Below, piece after piece: positions 46,010 to 53,870 of a stretch of 64,000 bases of DNA. Made by a program: the position numbers and the translations under genes. Numbering within the stretch: the stretch's first letter is position 1; every line of letters starts with the position of its first letter. Source of the stretch: CAZMXP01 sp964570285 (lineage in GTDB: Bacteria; Planctomycetota; PLA2); assembly GCA_964570285.1 (NCBI GenBank), contig CAZMXP010000001.1:62001-126000 (forward strand), in the 5' to 3' direction. Below the pieces are notes generated by a model. That model was not told the origin of the DNA. It worked only from the letters and a program-made list of their open reading frames with translations, and did not search any database.

Positions 46010-47317
46010 CTAGAATCGGGCGAGGTGGCGGCCTCGCACCACCCCAACGACCCGGCTCCGGAGCATCCGCCCCTTGAACGGACAGTTCCGGCTTCGGCTC
46101 CGAAGGCGGCCGGGCTCCACGACCCAGGACGCGCGCAGGTCGATCAGGTTCAGTTCGGCGAAAGCCCCCACCGCGATCCGGGGGGCGGCGAGACCGACGA
46201 TCGCGGAGGGGCCCTCGACGTAGAGCCCGAGGAGGCGCTCCAGAGGCATGCGTCCCGTCGCAACCAGGGCGGAGTAGGCAACCGCGAAACTCGTTTCGAG
46301 GCCGATGGCCCCGAAGGGCGCGGCCTCGAGCGAGGTGGCCTTGCGCAGGGGGGCGTGGGGGGCGTGGTCGGTGGCGATCGCCGTGACCGTTCCATCCACG
46401 ACCCCCTCGATCAGGGCCGCGAGGTCCGAGGGGGAGCGCAGCGGCGGGTTCATCTTGAAGTCGGTGTCGCCCTCGGGAATGTCCTCGTAGGAGAGGAGCA
46501 GGTGGTGCGGGGTCGCCTCCGCCGTGATCGCGCTGCCCCGCTCGCGCGCCGCCCGCACGAGGTCGACCGCGCCTGCCGTCGAGACGTGGCAGACATGAAG
46601 CGGCGCGCCGATCGCTTCGGCGACGCCGATATCGCGTGCGGTCGCGAGATCTTCCGCCTCCACGGGGATGCCCTTCGCGTGCAGGCGGGCCGCGACACGC
46701 GCATCGACGGCCCCGCCCGCTGCCAACGCCCGGTCCTCCGCGTGAACGAGAACGGTCAGCCCACTCTCTCCCGCCTGCTCCAGCGCCCGCCGCAGCGTGC
46801 TCTCCGCTTCCACCGGCAAACCGTCGTTCGACAGCGCCCCCGCGCCGGCGGCCCGATGCGCGGCGAAGTCCGTGAGGCGGTCGCCGCGCAGGCCGCGGGT
46901 GACCGCCGCGACCGGGTGCAAGGCGAGCGGCGAGAGTCGCGCGGCGCGCGCGACGAGGTCCCCGGTGATCTCCGGGTCGTCGTTCACCGGCTCCGTGTTC
47001 GCCATGCAATAGACATGGTGAATGCCACCGGCCGCGGCGGAGGCGAGTCCGCTCCCGAGCGTCTCCGAGTCGGGCGCTCCCGGGTCGCGCAGGTGCACAT
47101 GCACATCGACGAATCCGGGCGTGATGACGAGTCCTGAGGCATCCACCGGGTGCGCGCCGGCCGGGGAGATCTGCTCCCCGATCGCGGTGATCACGCCCCC
47201 TTCGACGAGCAGGTCGGAGCGGAACTGACCGGCCGCGGTGGCGATCCGTCCTCCGCGGATCCACAGGCGTTCGTGCTGGACGAATCCGACCGATTCCACG
47301 GGGTCACCGTACGCCAC
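46010..47317 (-). CDS. pyrC: Dihydroorotase, pyrimidine biosynthesis
   Basis: 435 residues from GTG 47317, two bases after the coaX stop. It closes carbamoyl-aspartate to dihydroorotate. Zinc-site motifs of class I enzymes are present: DVHVHLRDPG, VLVHAED, HVCHVSTAGAV and ATDHAPH, with GALSNDG before them. The C-terminal region (IAVGAFAELNLIDL) is the usual amidohydrolase beta-sandwich. No pyrB is adjacent in the window; it follows coaX and the GspC-like gene. Confidence 0.92.
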   Translation of the reverse strand: MAYGDPVESVGFVQHERLWIRGGRIATAAGQFRSDLLVEGGVITAIGEQISPAGAHPVDASGLVITPGFVDVHVHLRDPGAPDSETLGSGLASAAAGGIHHVYCMANTEPVNDDPEITGDLVARAARLSPLALHPVAAVTRGLRGDRLTDFAAHRAAGAGALSNDGLPVEAESTLRRALEQAGESGLTVLVHAEDRALAAGGAVDARVAARLHAKGIPVEAEDLATARDIGVAEAIGAPLHVCHVSTAGAVDLVRAARERGSAITAEATPHHLLLSYEDIPEGDTDFKMNPPLRSPSDLAALIEGVVDGTVTAIATDHAPHAPLRKATSLEAAPFGAIGLETSFAVAYSALVATGRMPLERLLGLYVEGPSAIVGLAAPRIAVGAFAELNLIDLRASWVVEPGRLRSRSRNCPFKGRMLRSRVVGVVRGRHLARF

Positions 47318-47319
47318 GC

Positions 47320-48039
47320 CTACGCGCTTTGCGAGCTACGCGCGGCGGAGGCGGCGAGGTAGACCCCCCAGAGCGTCGCGAAGGGGTGGAGCGCCTCGAT
47401 CTCGGGGACCGCCGCGGCCAAGGCTCCGGCACCGCTGCCTACGGCAACGATCTCCAGGGGTTCGGGGACCTCGGCGCGGCAGCCGCGGACCAGTTCGCGT
47501 GCCGCGCCCGCCAGCGCCGCCCAGATTCCCGACCGGATCGAGGCTTCGGTGTTCCGGCCGACCGCGGGTCCGCGCTCCGACCAGGCGACCAGCGGGAGCA
47601 GCGCCGTCCCATCCGCGAGCGAGCGCGCCATCAGGTCGAAGCCGGGCAGGATCGCGCCCCCGAGCACGCCCCTCCCCCGGACCCCCACCGTGGCGACGAG
47701 GCAGGTGCCGAGGTCGAGCGTGAGCACCCCCGCGGCACTCCCGCGCCGGTGCAGAGCGCCGAGCACCGTGAAGACCCGGTCGAGGCCGCAGGCTCCGGGG
47801 GGGTCGTAGTGGACCCGCAGTCCATGATCGAAGTGCTCGCCCGCAACCTCGAGGCTAGGCAGGGCGGCACGCACCCGCGAGAGCGTGCCCGGGTTCACCG
47901 CGACGGCGGCGACGCGTCCCGCCGGCGGAAGCGCGGCCAGATCGCCCTCGGGGGAGAGCCTTCCGCCGTCCACGCGCCGGCCGTCGAGGAAGCGCGCCCA
48001 CTTGATCGAGGAGTTGCCGATGTCGAGGGCGAGCAGCAA
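47320..48039 (-). CDS. coaX: Type III pantothenate kinase
   Basis: 239 residues. It phosphorylates pantothenate in the first step of coenzyme A synthesis. Type III motifs: LDIGNSSIKWARF (phosphate 1), PPGACGLDRV, TLDLGTCLVATV (phosphate 2) and GGAILPGFDLMARSL. Length is slightly below the usual ~255. It lies seven bases downstream of the GspC-like gene and just ahead of pyrC on the same strand. Confidence 0.9.
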   Translation of the reverse strand: MLLALDIGNSSIKWARFLDGRRVDGGRLSPEGDLAALPPAGRVAAVAVNPGTLSRVRAALPSLEVAGEHFDHGLRVHYDPPGACGLDRVFTVLGALHRRGSAAGVLTLDLGTCLVATVGVRGRGVLGGAILPGFDLMARSLADGTALLPLVAWSERGPAVGRNTEASIRSGIWAALAGAARELVRGCRAEVPEPLEIVAVGSGAGALAAAVPEIEALHPFATLWGVYLAASAARSSQSA

Positions 48040-48046
48040 GAGGCGA

Positions 48047-49252
48047 TCAGCGGCCGCGTTTGCGGAGGAGATCCTTCGCGTTGCGGCGCACGTCGGGATC
48101 CCTCGTGTCGTACTCCCGGGTGAATTCGCGCCCGCGGCGCAGGATCTTCACCTGGATGATCGTCTTGTTGTTGTTGAGTTCGGACTTGACGATGTTGACC
48201 GCCTCGGCCTGGCGCGTGACCGGCCTGCCGTTGATCGACAGGATCACGTCGTCGGCGAGCACGCCGAACTTGTTCGCCATCGAGCCCGACTTGATGCCGA
48301 GCACCTGGATGCCGCGCGCCTGGCGCGTCGTCGGATCGACGTACGTCGTCGTCCGCGCATCCTTGAGCAGGTCGTTGTAGTTCGTCTTCAGGTACTCGAT
48401 CCCTTCGCGCGTCGGGGCGAAGGTGCCCTCGTCGTCGTCGAAGAGGCGGTCGGGCGCGCCGGGGCTGACCGGGACGGGCAGCGGCACGGGAGGAACGGCC
48501 GGCGGCGTCTCCACCGCCACCGTCTCGGTGGGCGCGTCCGGGTCCGCGCCCTTGTCCGGCTTCGCGGGCCGCTGGTCGGGGTTGCCGATGTAGAAGCCCT
48601 TGCCGCTCCCCTGGTACGGGGGCGCGTTCGAGTCGTCGGTGGCGGCACTCTTGAGCTCGGTCTTCGGCACCTCTCCCTGCCAACTCGCCCGCTGGATGTT
48701 CTGGCCGTCGCAGTTCATGTCGAAGAGGAACTTCGTCTTGCCCGGATGCTCCGGGTCGGGTTCGCAGCCGACGAACTGGTAGGCGGCGGGCACCATCTCC
48801 TTGTGGAACGCCCGCGCGGGATCGGGGTGAAGCTTGCTCACGAGGGCCTCGTTCAAGCCGACGGCCATCCGCTTCCCGCCCTGCCCCTTCAACTCGAAGA
48901 TGATCACCGGCCGGAGCCCGTCGGGGTCGTAGGGGGGGTAGACGACGATGGCCGCGACGATGGTCCCGATGTTGGCGAGTACGGACTCGATGTCCTGCTT
49001 CGCCTCCTCGGGCTTCGCCTCGGTCGTGGCGGCCACCGGCTCAGGGAACCTCCCGAGCTTCATCGTCACGTTGTCGATGCCGCCGATCCGCTCCCCTACC
49101 CCCGCCTCCTGCCTGGGCTGGAAGACGGGGCGTTCGGCGGCCTCCCGCATCTCGCTCCGGTGGCTGAGGAAGCTCCACGCCACCAGCGCGAGCAGCGCGA
49201 GCGATGCGAGGTTCAGGGCGAGGAGGAGTTTCTTGATCGAGCCTACCGACAT
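48047..49252 (-). CDS. GspC-like inner membrane protein with C-terminal PDZ domain
   Basis: 401 residues. One N-terminal transmembrane helix (~8-27, LLLALNLASLALLALVAW) precedes a periplasmic region, a proline-rich linker (~240-265, VPPVPLPVPVSPGAP) and a PDZ domain at ~300-390 (VLGIKSGSMANKFGVLADDV, LSINGRPVTRQ). This order matches T2SS GspC, which links the platform to the secretin. It is separated from pilT by ~85 bases of G/C-rich sequence. Fits the split pil/gsp gene set here, though no other gsp platform genes besides the giant GspK are seen. Confidence 0.7.
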   Translation of the reverse strand: MSVGSIKKLLLALNLASLALLALVAWSFLSHRSEMREAAERPVFQPRQEAGVGERIGGIDNVTMKLGRFPEPVAATTEAKPEEAKQDIESVLANIGTIVAAIVVYPPYDPDGLRPVIIFELKGQGGKRMAVGLNEALVSKLHPDPARAFHKEMVPAAYQFVGCEPDPEHPGKTKFLFDMNCDGQNIQRASWQGEVPKTELKSAATDDSNAPPYQGSGKGFYIGNPDQRPAKPDKGADPDAPTETVAVETPPAVPPVPLPVPVSPGAPDRLFDDDEGTFAPTREGIEYLKTNYNDLLKDARTTTYVDPTTRQARGIQVLGIKSGSMANKFGVLADDVILSINGRPVTRQAEAVNIVKSELNNNKTIIQVKILRRGREFTREYDTRDPDVRRNAKDLLRKRGR

Positions 49253-49338
49253 GGCGTCTCTCCAAGTATACGACCACCCCCCTTAGACGCCGCCGCGATC
49301 CCCCCCCGCCGCAGAATTATCTCCCCCCGCGCCCCCCC

Positions 49339-50442
49339 CTAGTACTTGAAGTTGAAGTCCCCCGCCGCCGACCCCTTCGTGATGCCGCGCAGTTCGAGCT
49401 TGAGCTCGTCGGGGTTGTCGGAGGCGGCCAGCGCGTCGTCGTAGGTGATCAGGGCCTCGCGGTAGAGGTTGACGAGCGACTGCTGGAAGGTCTGGGTCCC
49501 GTAGTAGTGGGCGCCCTCGTAGATCGCCTTCGTCAGCTCGCGCGTCTTCCCCTCGCAGAGCAGGTCCCGCACCGTCGGCGTCGCGAGCAGGATCTCCACC
49601 GCGGGCACGCGCGTCTGGTCGTTCTTGCGCGGCAGAAGGCGCTGGCTGATGACGCCCTCGAGCACGAGCGAGAGCTGGAGCCGGAGCTGGGCGTGGTGGT
49701 GCGGCTCGAAGAAGCCGAGGATGCGCTCGACCGACTGCACGGCGTTCACCGTGTGCAGCGTCGAGAGCACGAGGTGGCCGGTCTCCGCGGCGGAGAGCGC
49801 CGCCTCGACCGTCTCCGCGTCGCGCATCTCGCCGAGCAGGATCACGTCGGGGGTCTGGCGCACGACGTGGCGCAGCGCCTGGGTGTAGTTGTCGGTGTCG
49901 AAGCCGACCTCGCGCTGGTTGATCAGCGACTTGCGGTCGACGAAGACGTACTCGATCGGATCCTCGATCGTGATGATATGCCGCGCGAAGTGGTGGTTCA
50001 TGTAGTCCACCATCGAAGCGAGCGTCGTGCTCTTGCCCGAGCCGGTCGTGCCGGTCACGAGCACGAGCCCGCGCTGGAGCGCGGCGAGCGCCTTCAACTG
50101 CTTCGCCGGGAGGTTCAGCTCCTCCATCGACGGGACCTTCTCGGCGACGTGGCGGAAGACGAGGGTGAGACGCCCCTGCTGGCGGAAGAGGTTCGCGCGG
50201 AAGCGGCCGACGTCCTCGACGATGTAGGAGCAGTCCACCTCGCCGGTCCGCTCGAACTGCGGGCGCAGCTTCTCGGGCACCACCTGCTGCGCGAGCGCCT
50301 CCGCGAACGCGTCCGGCACGCGCGATTCCGAGACGAACTTGATGCGCCCCTGCACGCGCATCGCGGGGCAGCCCCCCGCCTTGATCACGAGGTCGCTTCC
50401 GCCGCCGCGGACGAGGATCCGAAAGAGCTCGCGCGTATCCAT
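49339..50442 (-). CDS. pilT: Type IV pilus retraction ATPase
   Basis: 367 residues, normal for PilT. It is the hexameric motor that depolymerises pili. Walker A is GTTGSGKSTT (~127), Asp box IEDPIEY, Walker B QTPDVILLGEMRD, and the His box STLHTVNA. The C-terminal AIRNLIRE-type motif is replaced by a divergent tail. It sits between a GspC-like gene and obg rather than with the pilMNOQ operon 3.5 kb upstream. Confidence 0.93.
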   Translation of the reverse strand: MDTRELFRILVRGGGSDLVIKAGGCPAMRVQGRIKFVSESRVPDAFAEALAQQVVPEKLRPQFERTGEVDCSYIVEDVGRFRANLFRQQGRLTLVFRHVAEKVPSMEELNLPAKQLKALAALQRGLVLVTGTTGSGKSTTLASMVDYMNHHFARHIITIEDPIEYVFVDRKSLINQREVGFDTDNYTQALRHVVRQTPDVILLGEMRDAETVEAALSAAETGHLVLSTLHTVNAVQSVERILGFFEPHHHAQLRLQLSLVLEGVISQRLLPRKNDQTRVPAVEILLATPTVRDLLCEGKTRELTKAIYEGAHYYGTQTFQQSLVNLYREALITYDDALAASDNPDELKLELRGITKGSAAGDFNFKY

Positions 50443-50472
50443 GGGGGCTCCGCTTCCGCCCCGGGGCGGAGG

Positions 50473-51444
50473 TCAGAGCCGCTCGAGGACCGCCTGGACC
50501 AGCGCGGGCAGACCCTCCCCGGAGACTCCCGATATCGGGATGACCACCGTATCGACCGCCGCGCGCAGATCCTTGAGCGGCCCCTCCGCCGACCCGAGGT
50601 CGGTCTTGTTGGCGGCCACGACCTCGGGCCGCTCCGCGAGGCCGTGCCCGTAGGCCTCGAGTTCGGCGCGGATGGTCCGGTAGGCGGCGACCGGATCGCC
50701 GGCGAAGAGGTCCACGACGTGGACGAGCACCCGGGTCCGTTCGACGTGGCGCAGGAACTGGTGGCCGAGGCCGTGCCCCTGGCTCGCCCCCTCGATCAGC
50801 CCCGGCAGGTCGGCCAGCGTGAAGGAGCGGTAGCCGGGCCCGGCGACGATGCCGAGGAAGGGGGTCAGCGTCGTGAAGGGGTAGTCGGCGATCTTGGGTC
50901 GGGCGCGGCTGAGGCGCGAGAGCAGCGTCGACTTCCCGGCATTGGGAAGGCCGACCAGCCCCGCGTCCGCGAGCAGCTTCAGCTCCAGCCGGAGCCACCG
51001 CTCCTCCCCCTCTTCGCCGGGGGTCGACTCCCGGGGCACCTGGTTGGTCGCGTTCTTGAACGACTCGTTCCCCTTGCCCCCCTTGCCGCCCTGTGCCACG
51101 AGCAGCGTCATCCCCTCTTCGGAGAGATCGCGCAGCGTGAGGCCCGTATCCCGCTCGCGCACGATCGTCCCGACGGGAACGTCCACGTAGAGATCCTCGC
51201 CACTGCGTCCCGAACAGCTCTTCCCGCGCCCGTTGCCGCCCTCCGGCGCGCGATAGTGGACCTGGTCCGCCATGTCGGAAAAGGTCGCGAGTTGGGGGGA
51301 GGCCCGCAGATAGACCGAGCCGCCGTCCCCCCCCTTGCCGCCGTCGGGGCCGCCGCGCGGCACGTACTTCTCGCGGCGGAACGAGACGCAGCCATCGCCC
51401 CCCTTGCCGCTGCGGACGCAGATGCTGTGCTCGTCCTTGAACAT
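50473..51444 (-). CDS. obg: Obg-family GTPase (ribosome assembly)
   Basis: 323 residues from ATG 51444. The glycine-rich Obg fold (GKGGDGCVSFRREKYVPRGG) is followed by the G domain: G1 GLPNAGKSTLL, G3 DLPGLIEGA, G4 NKTD. The C-terminal OCT domain present in some Obg proteins is absent. It is involved in 50S maturation, in keeping with its place after rplU and rpmA in the common rplU-rpmA-obg order. Confidence 0.95.
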   Translation of the reverse strand: MFKDEHSICVRSGKGGDGCVSFRREKYVPRGGPDGGKGGDGGSVYLRASPQLATFSDMADQVHYRAPEGGNGRGKSCSGRSGEDLYVDVPVGTIVRERDTGLTLRDLSEEGMTLLVAQGGKGGKGNESFKNATNQVPRESTPGEEGEERWLRLELKLLADAGLVGLPNAGKSTLLSRLSRARPKIADYPFTTLTPFLGIVAGPGYRSFTLADLPGLIEGASQGHGLGHQFLRHVERTRVLVHVVDLFAGDPVAAYRTIRAELEAYGHGLAERPEVVAANKTDLGSAEGPLKDLRAAVDTVVIPISGVSGEGLPALVQAVLERL

Positions 51445-51487
51445 TCCTGTCGGGGGGGCCGGGGGGGGCCCGCCCCGCCTCCGAGGG

Positions 51488-51754
51488 CTAGCCTCCCGCG
51501 GTGGCGTCCGCGTCCAGGGGCAGGATGCGGACGCTCCCGTTCGGGCGGTACTCGACGCGACCCGCGCGCAGCGCGAAGAGCGTGTAGTCGCTGCCGACCC
51601 CGACATGGCGCCCGGGCTTGAACTTGGTCCCGCACTGGCGCACGAGGATGGAGCCGGCCGTGACGACCTGCCCGCCGAACGCCTTCACCCCGCGGCGCTG
51701 CGCGTTGGAGTCGCGCCCGTTCCGCGTCGCGCCCTTGCCCTGCTTGTGTGCCAT
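51488..51754 (-). CDS. rpmA: 50S ribosomal protein L27
   Basis: 88 residues, usual length. The conserved start MAHKQGKGATRNGRDSNAQR needs no N-terminal processing, and GSILVRQCGTKFKPG and VGVGSDYTLFAL follow. It lies 17 bases after rplU. Confidence 0.97.
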   Translation of the reverse strand: MAHKQGKGATRNGRDSNAQRRGVKAFGGQVVTAGSILVRQCGTKFKPGRHVGVGSDYTLFALRAGRVEYRPNGSVRILPLDADATAGG

Positions 51755-51771
51755 GGCTCTTCCCCGCTCTC

Positions 51772-52083
51772 CTAGCCCTGGATCTTCTCGATGCGCACCT
51801 GCGTGTAGCGCTGGCGGTGGCCGATCTTGCGGCGGTAGTTCTTCCGACGCTTGAACTTGCGGAAGACGAGCTTTCGCCCCTTCACCATGCCGAGCACCGT
51901 CGCGATCACCCGCGCGCCGGGCACCGTGGGCGTGCCGACCTTCGTGCCGCCCTCGCCCCCGACCATCAGCACGCGGTCGAAGACGAGCGACTCCTTCGGT
52001 TCGGCATCGCTCAGGTCGAGGAGCACCACCTCGCCCTGCTTCACGGTGTGCTGGCGGGTCCGGTCTTCGATGACTGCGTACAT
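51772..52083 (-). CDS. rplU: 50S ribosomal protein L21
   Basis: 103 residues from ATG 52083. L21 features: YAVIEDRTRQHTVKQGE at the start and FKRRKNYRRKIGHRQ near the end, the rRNA-binding basic block. It is the first gene of the rplU-rpmA-obg set. A MITE-like element lies immediately upstream, between it and rng. Confidence 0.96.
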   Translation of the reverse strand: MYAVIEDRTRQHTVKQGEVVLLDLSDAEPKESLVFDRVLMVGGEGGTKVGTPTVPGARVIATVLGMVKGRKLVFRKFKRRKNYRRKIGHRQRYTQVRIEKIQG

Positions 52084-52141
52084 GGGGGAAGCCCCATACT
52101 GTAGTGGCCCGCGCCGAATGGTCAAGGAGCGCGCCGGGGCC

Positions 52142-52310
52142 CTAGGGCCTGTCTGAAAACCCCACCTGGAGTCGGGCGGCTGCGGCTGCGCCGGGACTGC
52201 GTCGCGCCGGCTCGCCGCATTTCTCCGTTAATGCGGGTCGCCGTCGCTCCTTGCCCGGCTTGTCCTCGCTCGCCCTTGGTCCGACGGCGGGGTTTTCAGA
52301 CAGGCCCTAG
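52142..52310. mobile_element. MITE-like element with 22-base perfect terminal inverted repeats
   Basis: Bases 52142-52163 are the exact reverse complement of 52289-52310. Both start with CTAG, then GGCCTGTCTGAAAACCCC, so the body is ~161 bases between two CTAG sites. There is no ORF. A central hairpin (CCGCATT 52215-52221 with AATGCGG 52230-52236) is present. The right CTAG supplies the TAG stop of rng. The termini differ from those of the IS at 6.6 kb but share the CTAG boundary. Confidence 0.88.
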
Positions 52311-53734
52311 CCCTCCACCACCCAGCCCCCCGGCGGCAGGGCCGGGTCCGCCTCGACGCGGACGCGTCTCCCCGCCGCCTCGAGCCGGCCCAGCGCCTCC
52401 CCGCGGATCGACAGCAGGAGCTTCGATGCCGCCGGCTCGAGCCGCACCCGCAGGGAACGGGGGGAGGGGCGCGAGGCCACCTCCCGCACCACCCGCAGCG
52501 CGGCATCCAGGGGTTCGGGGACCGGGCCATGCCCCCCGCAGTGCGGGCACCCCCCCCCGCCCCCCCCCGCTCCGCCCCCGGCGCGACGCCGCGTCAGCAC
52601 ATAGACGCCGAAGGGACCCATACGGCCCCGCGTCACGCGCGAGCGGTCCCGCTTCAAGTGTTCGTGCAGCGCGCGTTCCACCTCGCGCACGCGGGGCCGA
52701 TCGCGCAGATCGATGAAGTCGATCGCGATGACGCCGCCGAGATCCCGCAGGCGGATCTGCCGCGCGATCTCGGCGGCCGCCTCGAGATCGGTCTGGAACG
52801 CGGTCTCCTCCAGACCCTCCTCGCGCCGCGTGCGTCCGGAATTGACATCCACGGTCACCATCGCCTCGGTCAGGTCGAAGACGAGGGAGCCGCCGCTCGG
52901 GAGCGGGACGCGGCGGGCGTGCACGAGATCGCAATCGGCCTCGACGCCGAACGCATGGAACAGCGGCACCGGTCCGGGATGGAGCTGGACGCGGGTCGCG
53001 AGCCGGGGGTCGATCGCCAGCAGCGCGGACCGGGCGCGGGCGAGCGCCTCCGGCGTATCCGCATGGATCTCCTCGATCTCCCGGTCGGCGAGGTCGCGCA
53101 GCGCCCGGCCGACGAAGTCGCCCTCGCTGTGCAGCAGCGCGGGGGGTGCCGCGCTACGCGCGCGTGTCTCGATCGCGAGCCAGAGCTTGCGCAGGAGACG
53201 CAGGTCGCGCATCAGTTCGCGCTTCGTCGCGGTGGCGGCGGCGGTGCGCACGATCAGGCCGGCCCCCGCGCGCCGCTCCAGTTCGCGGCCTAGCGCGCGC
53301 AGGTCCTCCTTGCCCTCCCCCTCCATGCGCCGGCTCACGCCGCCGGCCTCGGCGAACGGGAGCAGCACGAGAAAGCGGCCGGGCAGGCTGACATGGGCCG
53401 TGAGCACGGGCCCCTTGTCGCCGATGGACTCCCGCGTGACCTGGACGAGCACCGCGTCCCCCACGGAGAACCGGTCCTCGAGGCGCGCGGGCGCGCCCGG
53501 GGCGGAGGGCAGGCAGTCGCTCTGGTGGAGGAAGGCGTTGCGCCCGAGTCCGCAGTCGACGAAGGCCGCGCCGATCCCGCGCTCGAGGTTGACGACCTGG
53601 CCCAGGTAGACGTTGCCGACGGGCTTGGGCGCTGCCGCACGCTCGCGGCGGTACTCGACGAGGCGGCCCTCCTCGACGAGCGCGGCCCGCGTCTCCTCGG
53701 GCTCGGCGGCGTTGATCAGAAGCACGCGGGACAT
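52307..53734 (-). CDS. rng: Ribonuclease E/G family endoribonuclease
   Basis: 475 residues, close to RNase G length; the long C-terminal scaffold of RNase E is absent. An S1 domain lies at ~35-120 (VGNVYLGQVVNLERGIGAAF). Catalytic metal residues occur in FDLTEAMVTVDVNSGR and VIAIDFIDLRD, and the Zn-link is CPHCGGHG. Before it is a glycine-rich loop encoded by two nine-base C tracts. It acts in 16S/5S processing and mRNA decay. The TAG stop is formed by the CTAG end of the MITE. Confidence 0.94.
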   Translation of the reverse strand: MSRVLLINAAEPEETRAALVEEGRLVEYRRERAAAPKPVGNVYLGQVVNLERGIGAAFVDCGLGRNAFLHQSDCLPSAPGAPARLEDRFSVGDAVLVQVTRESIGDKGPVLTAHVSLPGRFLVLLPFAEAGGVSRRMEGEGKEDLRALGRELERRAGAGLIVRTAAATATKRELMRDLRLLRKLWLAIETRARSAAPPALLHSEGDFVGRALRDLADREIEEIHADTPEALARARSALLAIDPRLATRVQLHPGPVPLFHAFGVEADCDLVHARRVPLPSGGSLVFDLTEAMVTVDVNSGRTRREEGLEETAFQTDLEAAAEIARQIRLRDLGGVIAIDFIDLRDRPRVREVERALHEHLKRDRSRVTRGRMGPFGVYVLTRRRAGGGAGGGGGGCPHCGGHGPVPEPLDAALRVVREVASRPSPRSLRVRLEPAASKLLLSIRGEALGRLEAAGRRVRVEADPALPPGGWVVEG

Positions 53735-53819
53735 CGGGCACCGCAGCCTACCGGGCGGGGCACCACGACGCCAGCGGGCGCGGCGCGGCCTGCGCAGCAC
53801 CTCGAGCGCCCAGACGAGA

Positions 53820-53845
53820 GCGGGGCGGCCCTGGGGCCGCCCCGC
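53820..53845 (-). terminator. Strong hairpin after the pilMNOQ operon
   Basis: GCGGGGCGGCC (53820-53830) pairs perfectly with GGCCGCCCCGC (53835-53845) around a CTGG loop, 25 bases past the pilQ stop. It is all G-C with a TCTCGTC tail, not a T run. Confidence 0.65.
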
Positions 53846-53870
53846 ATGCGATCGGCGGTCGGTCGAAGGC

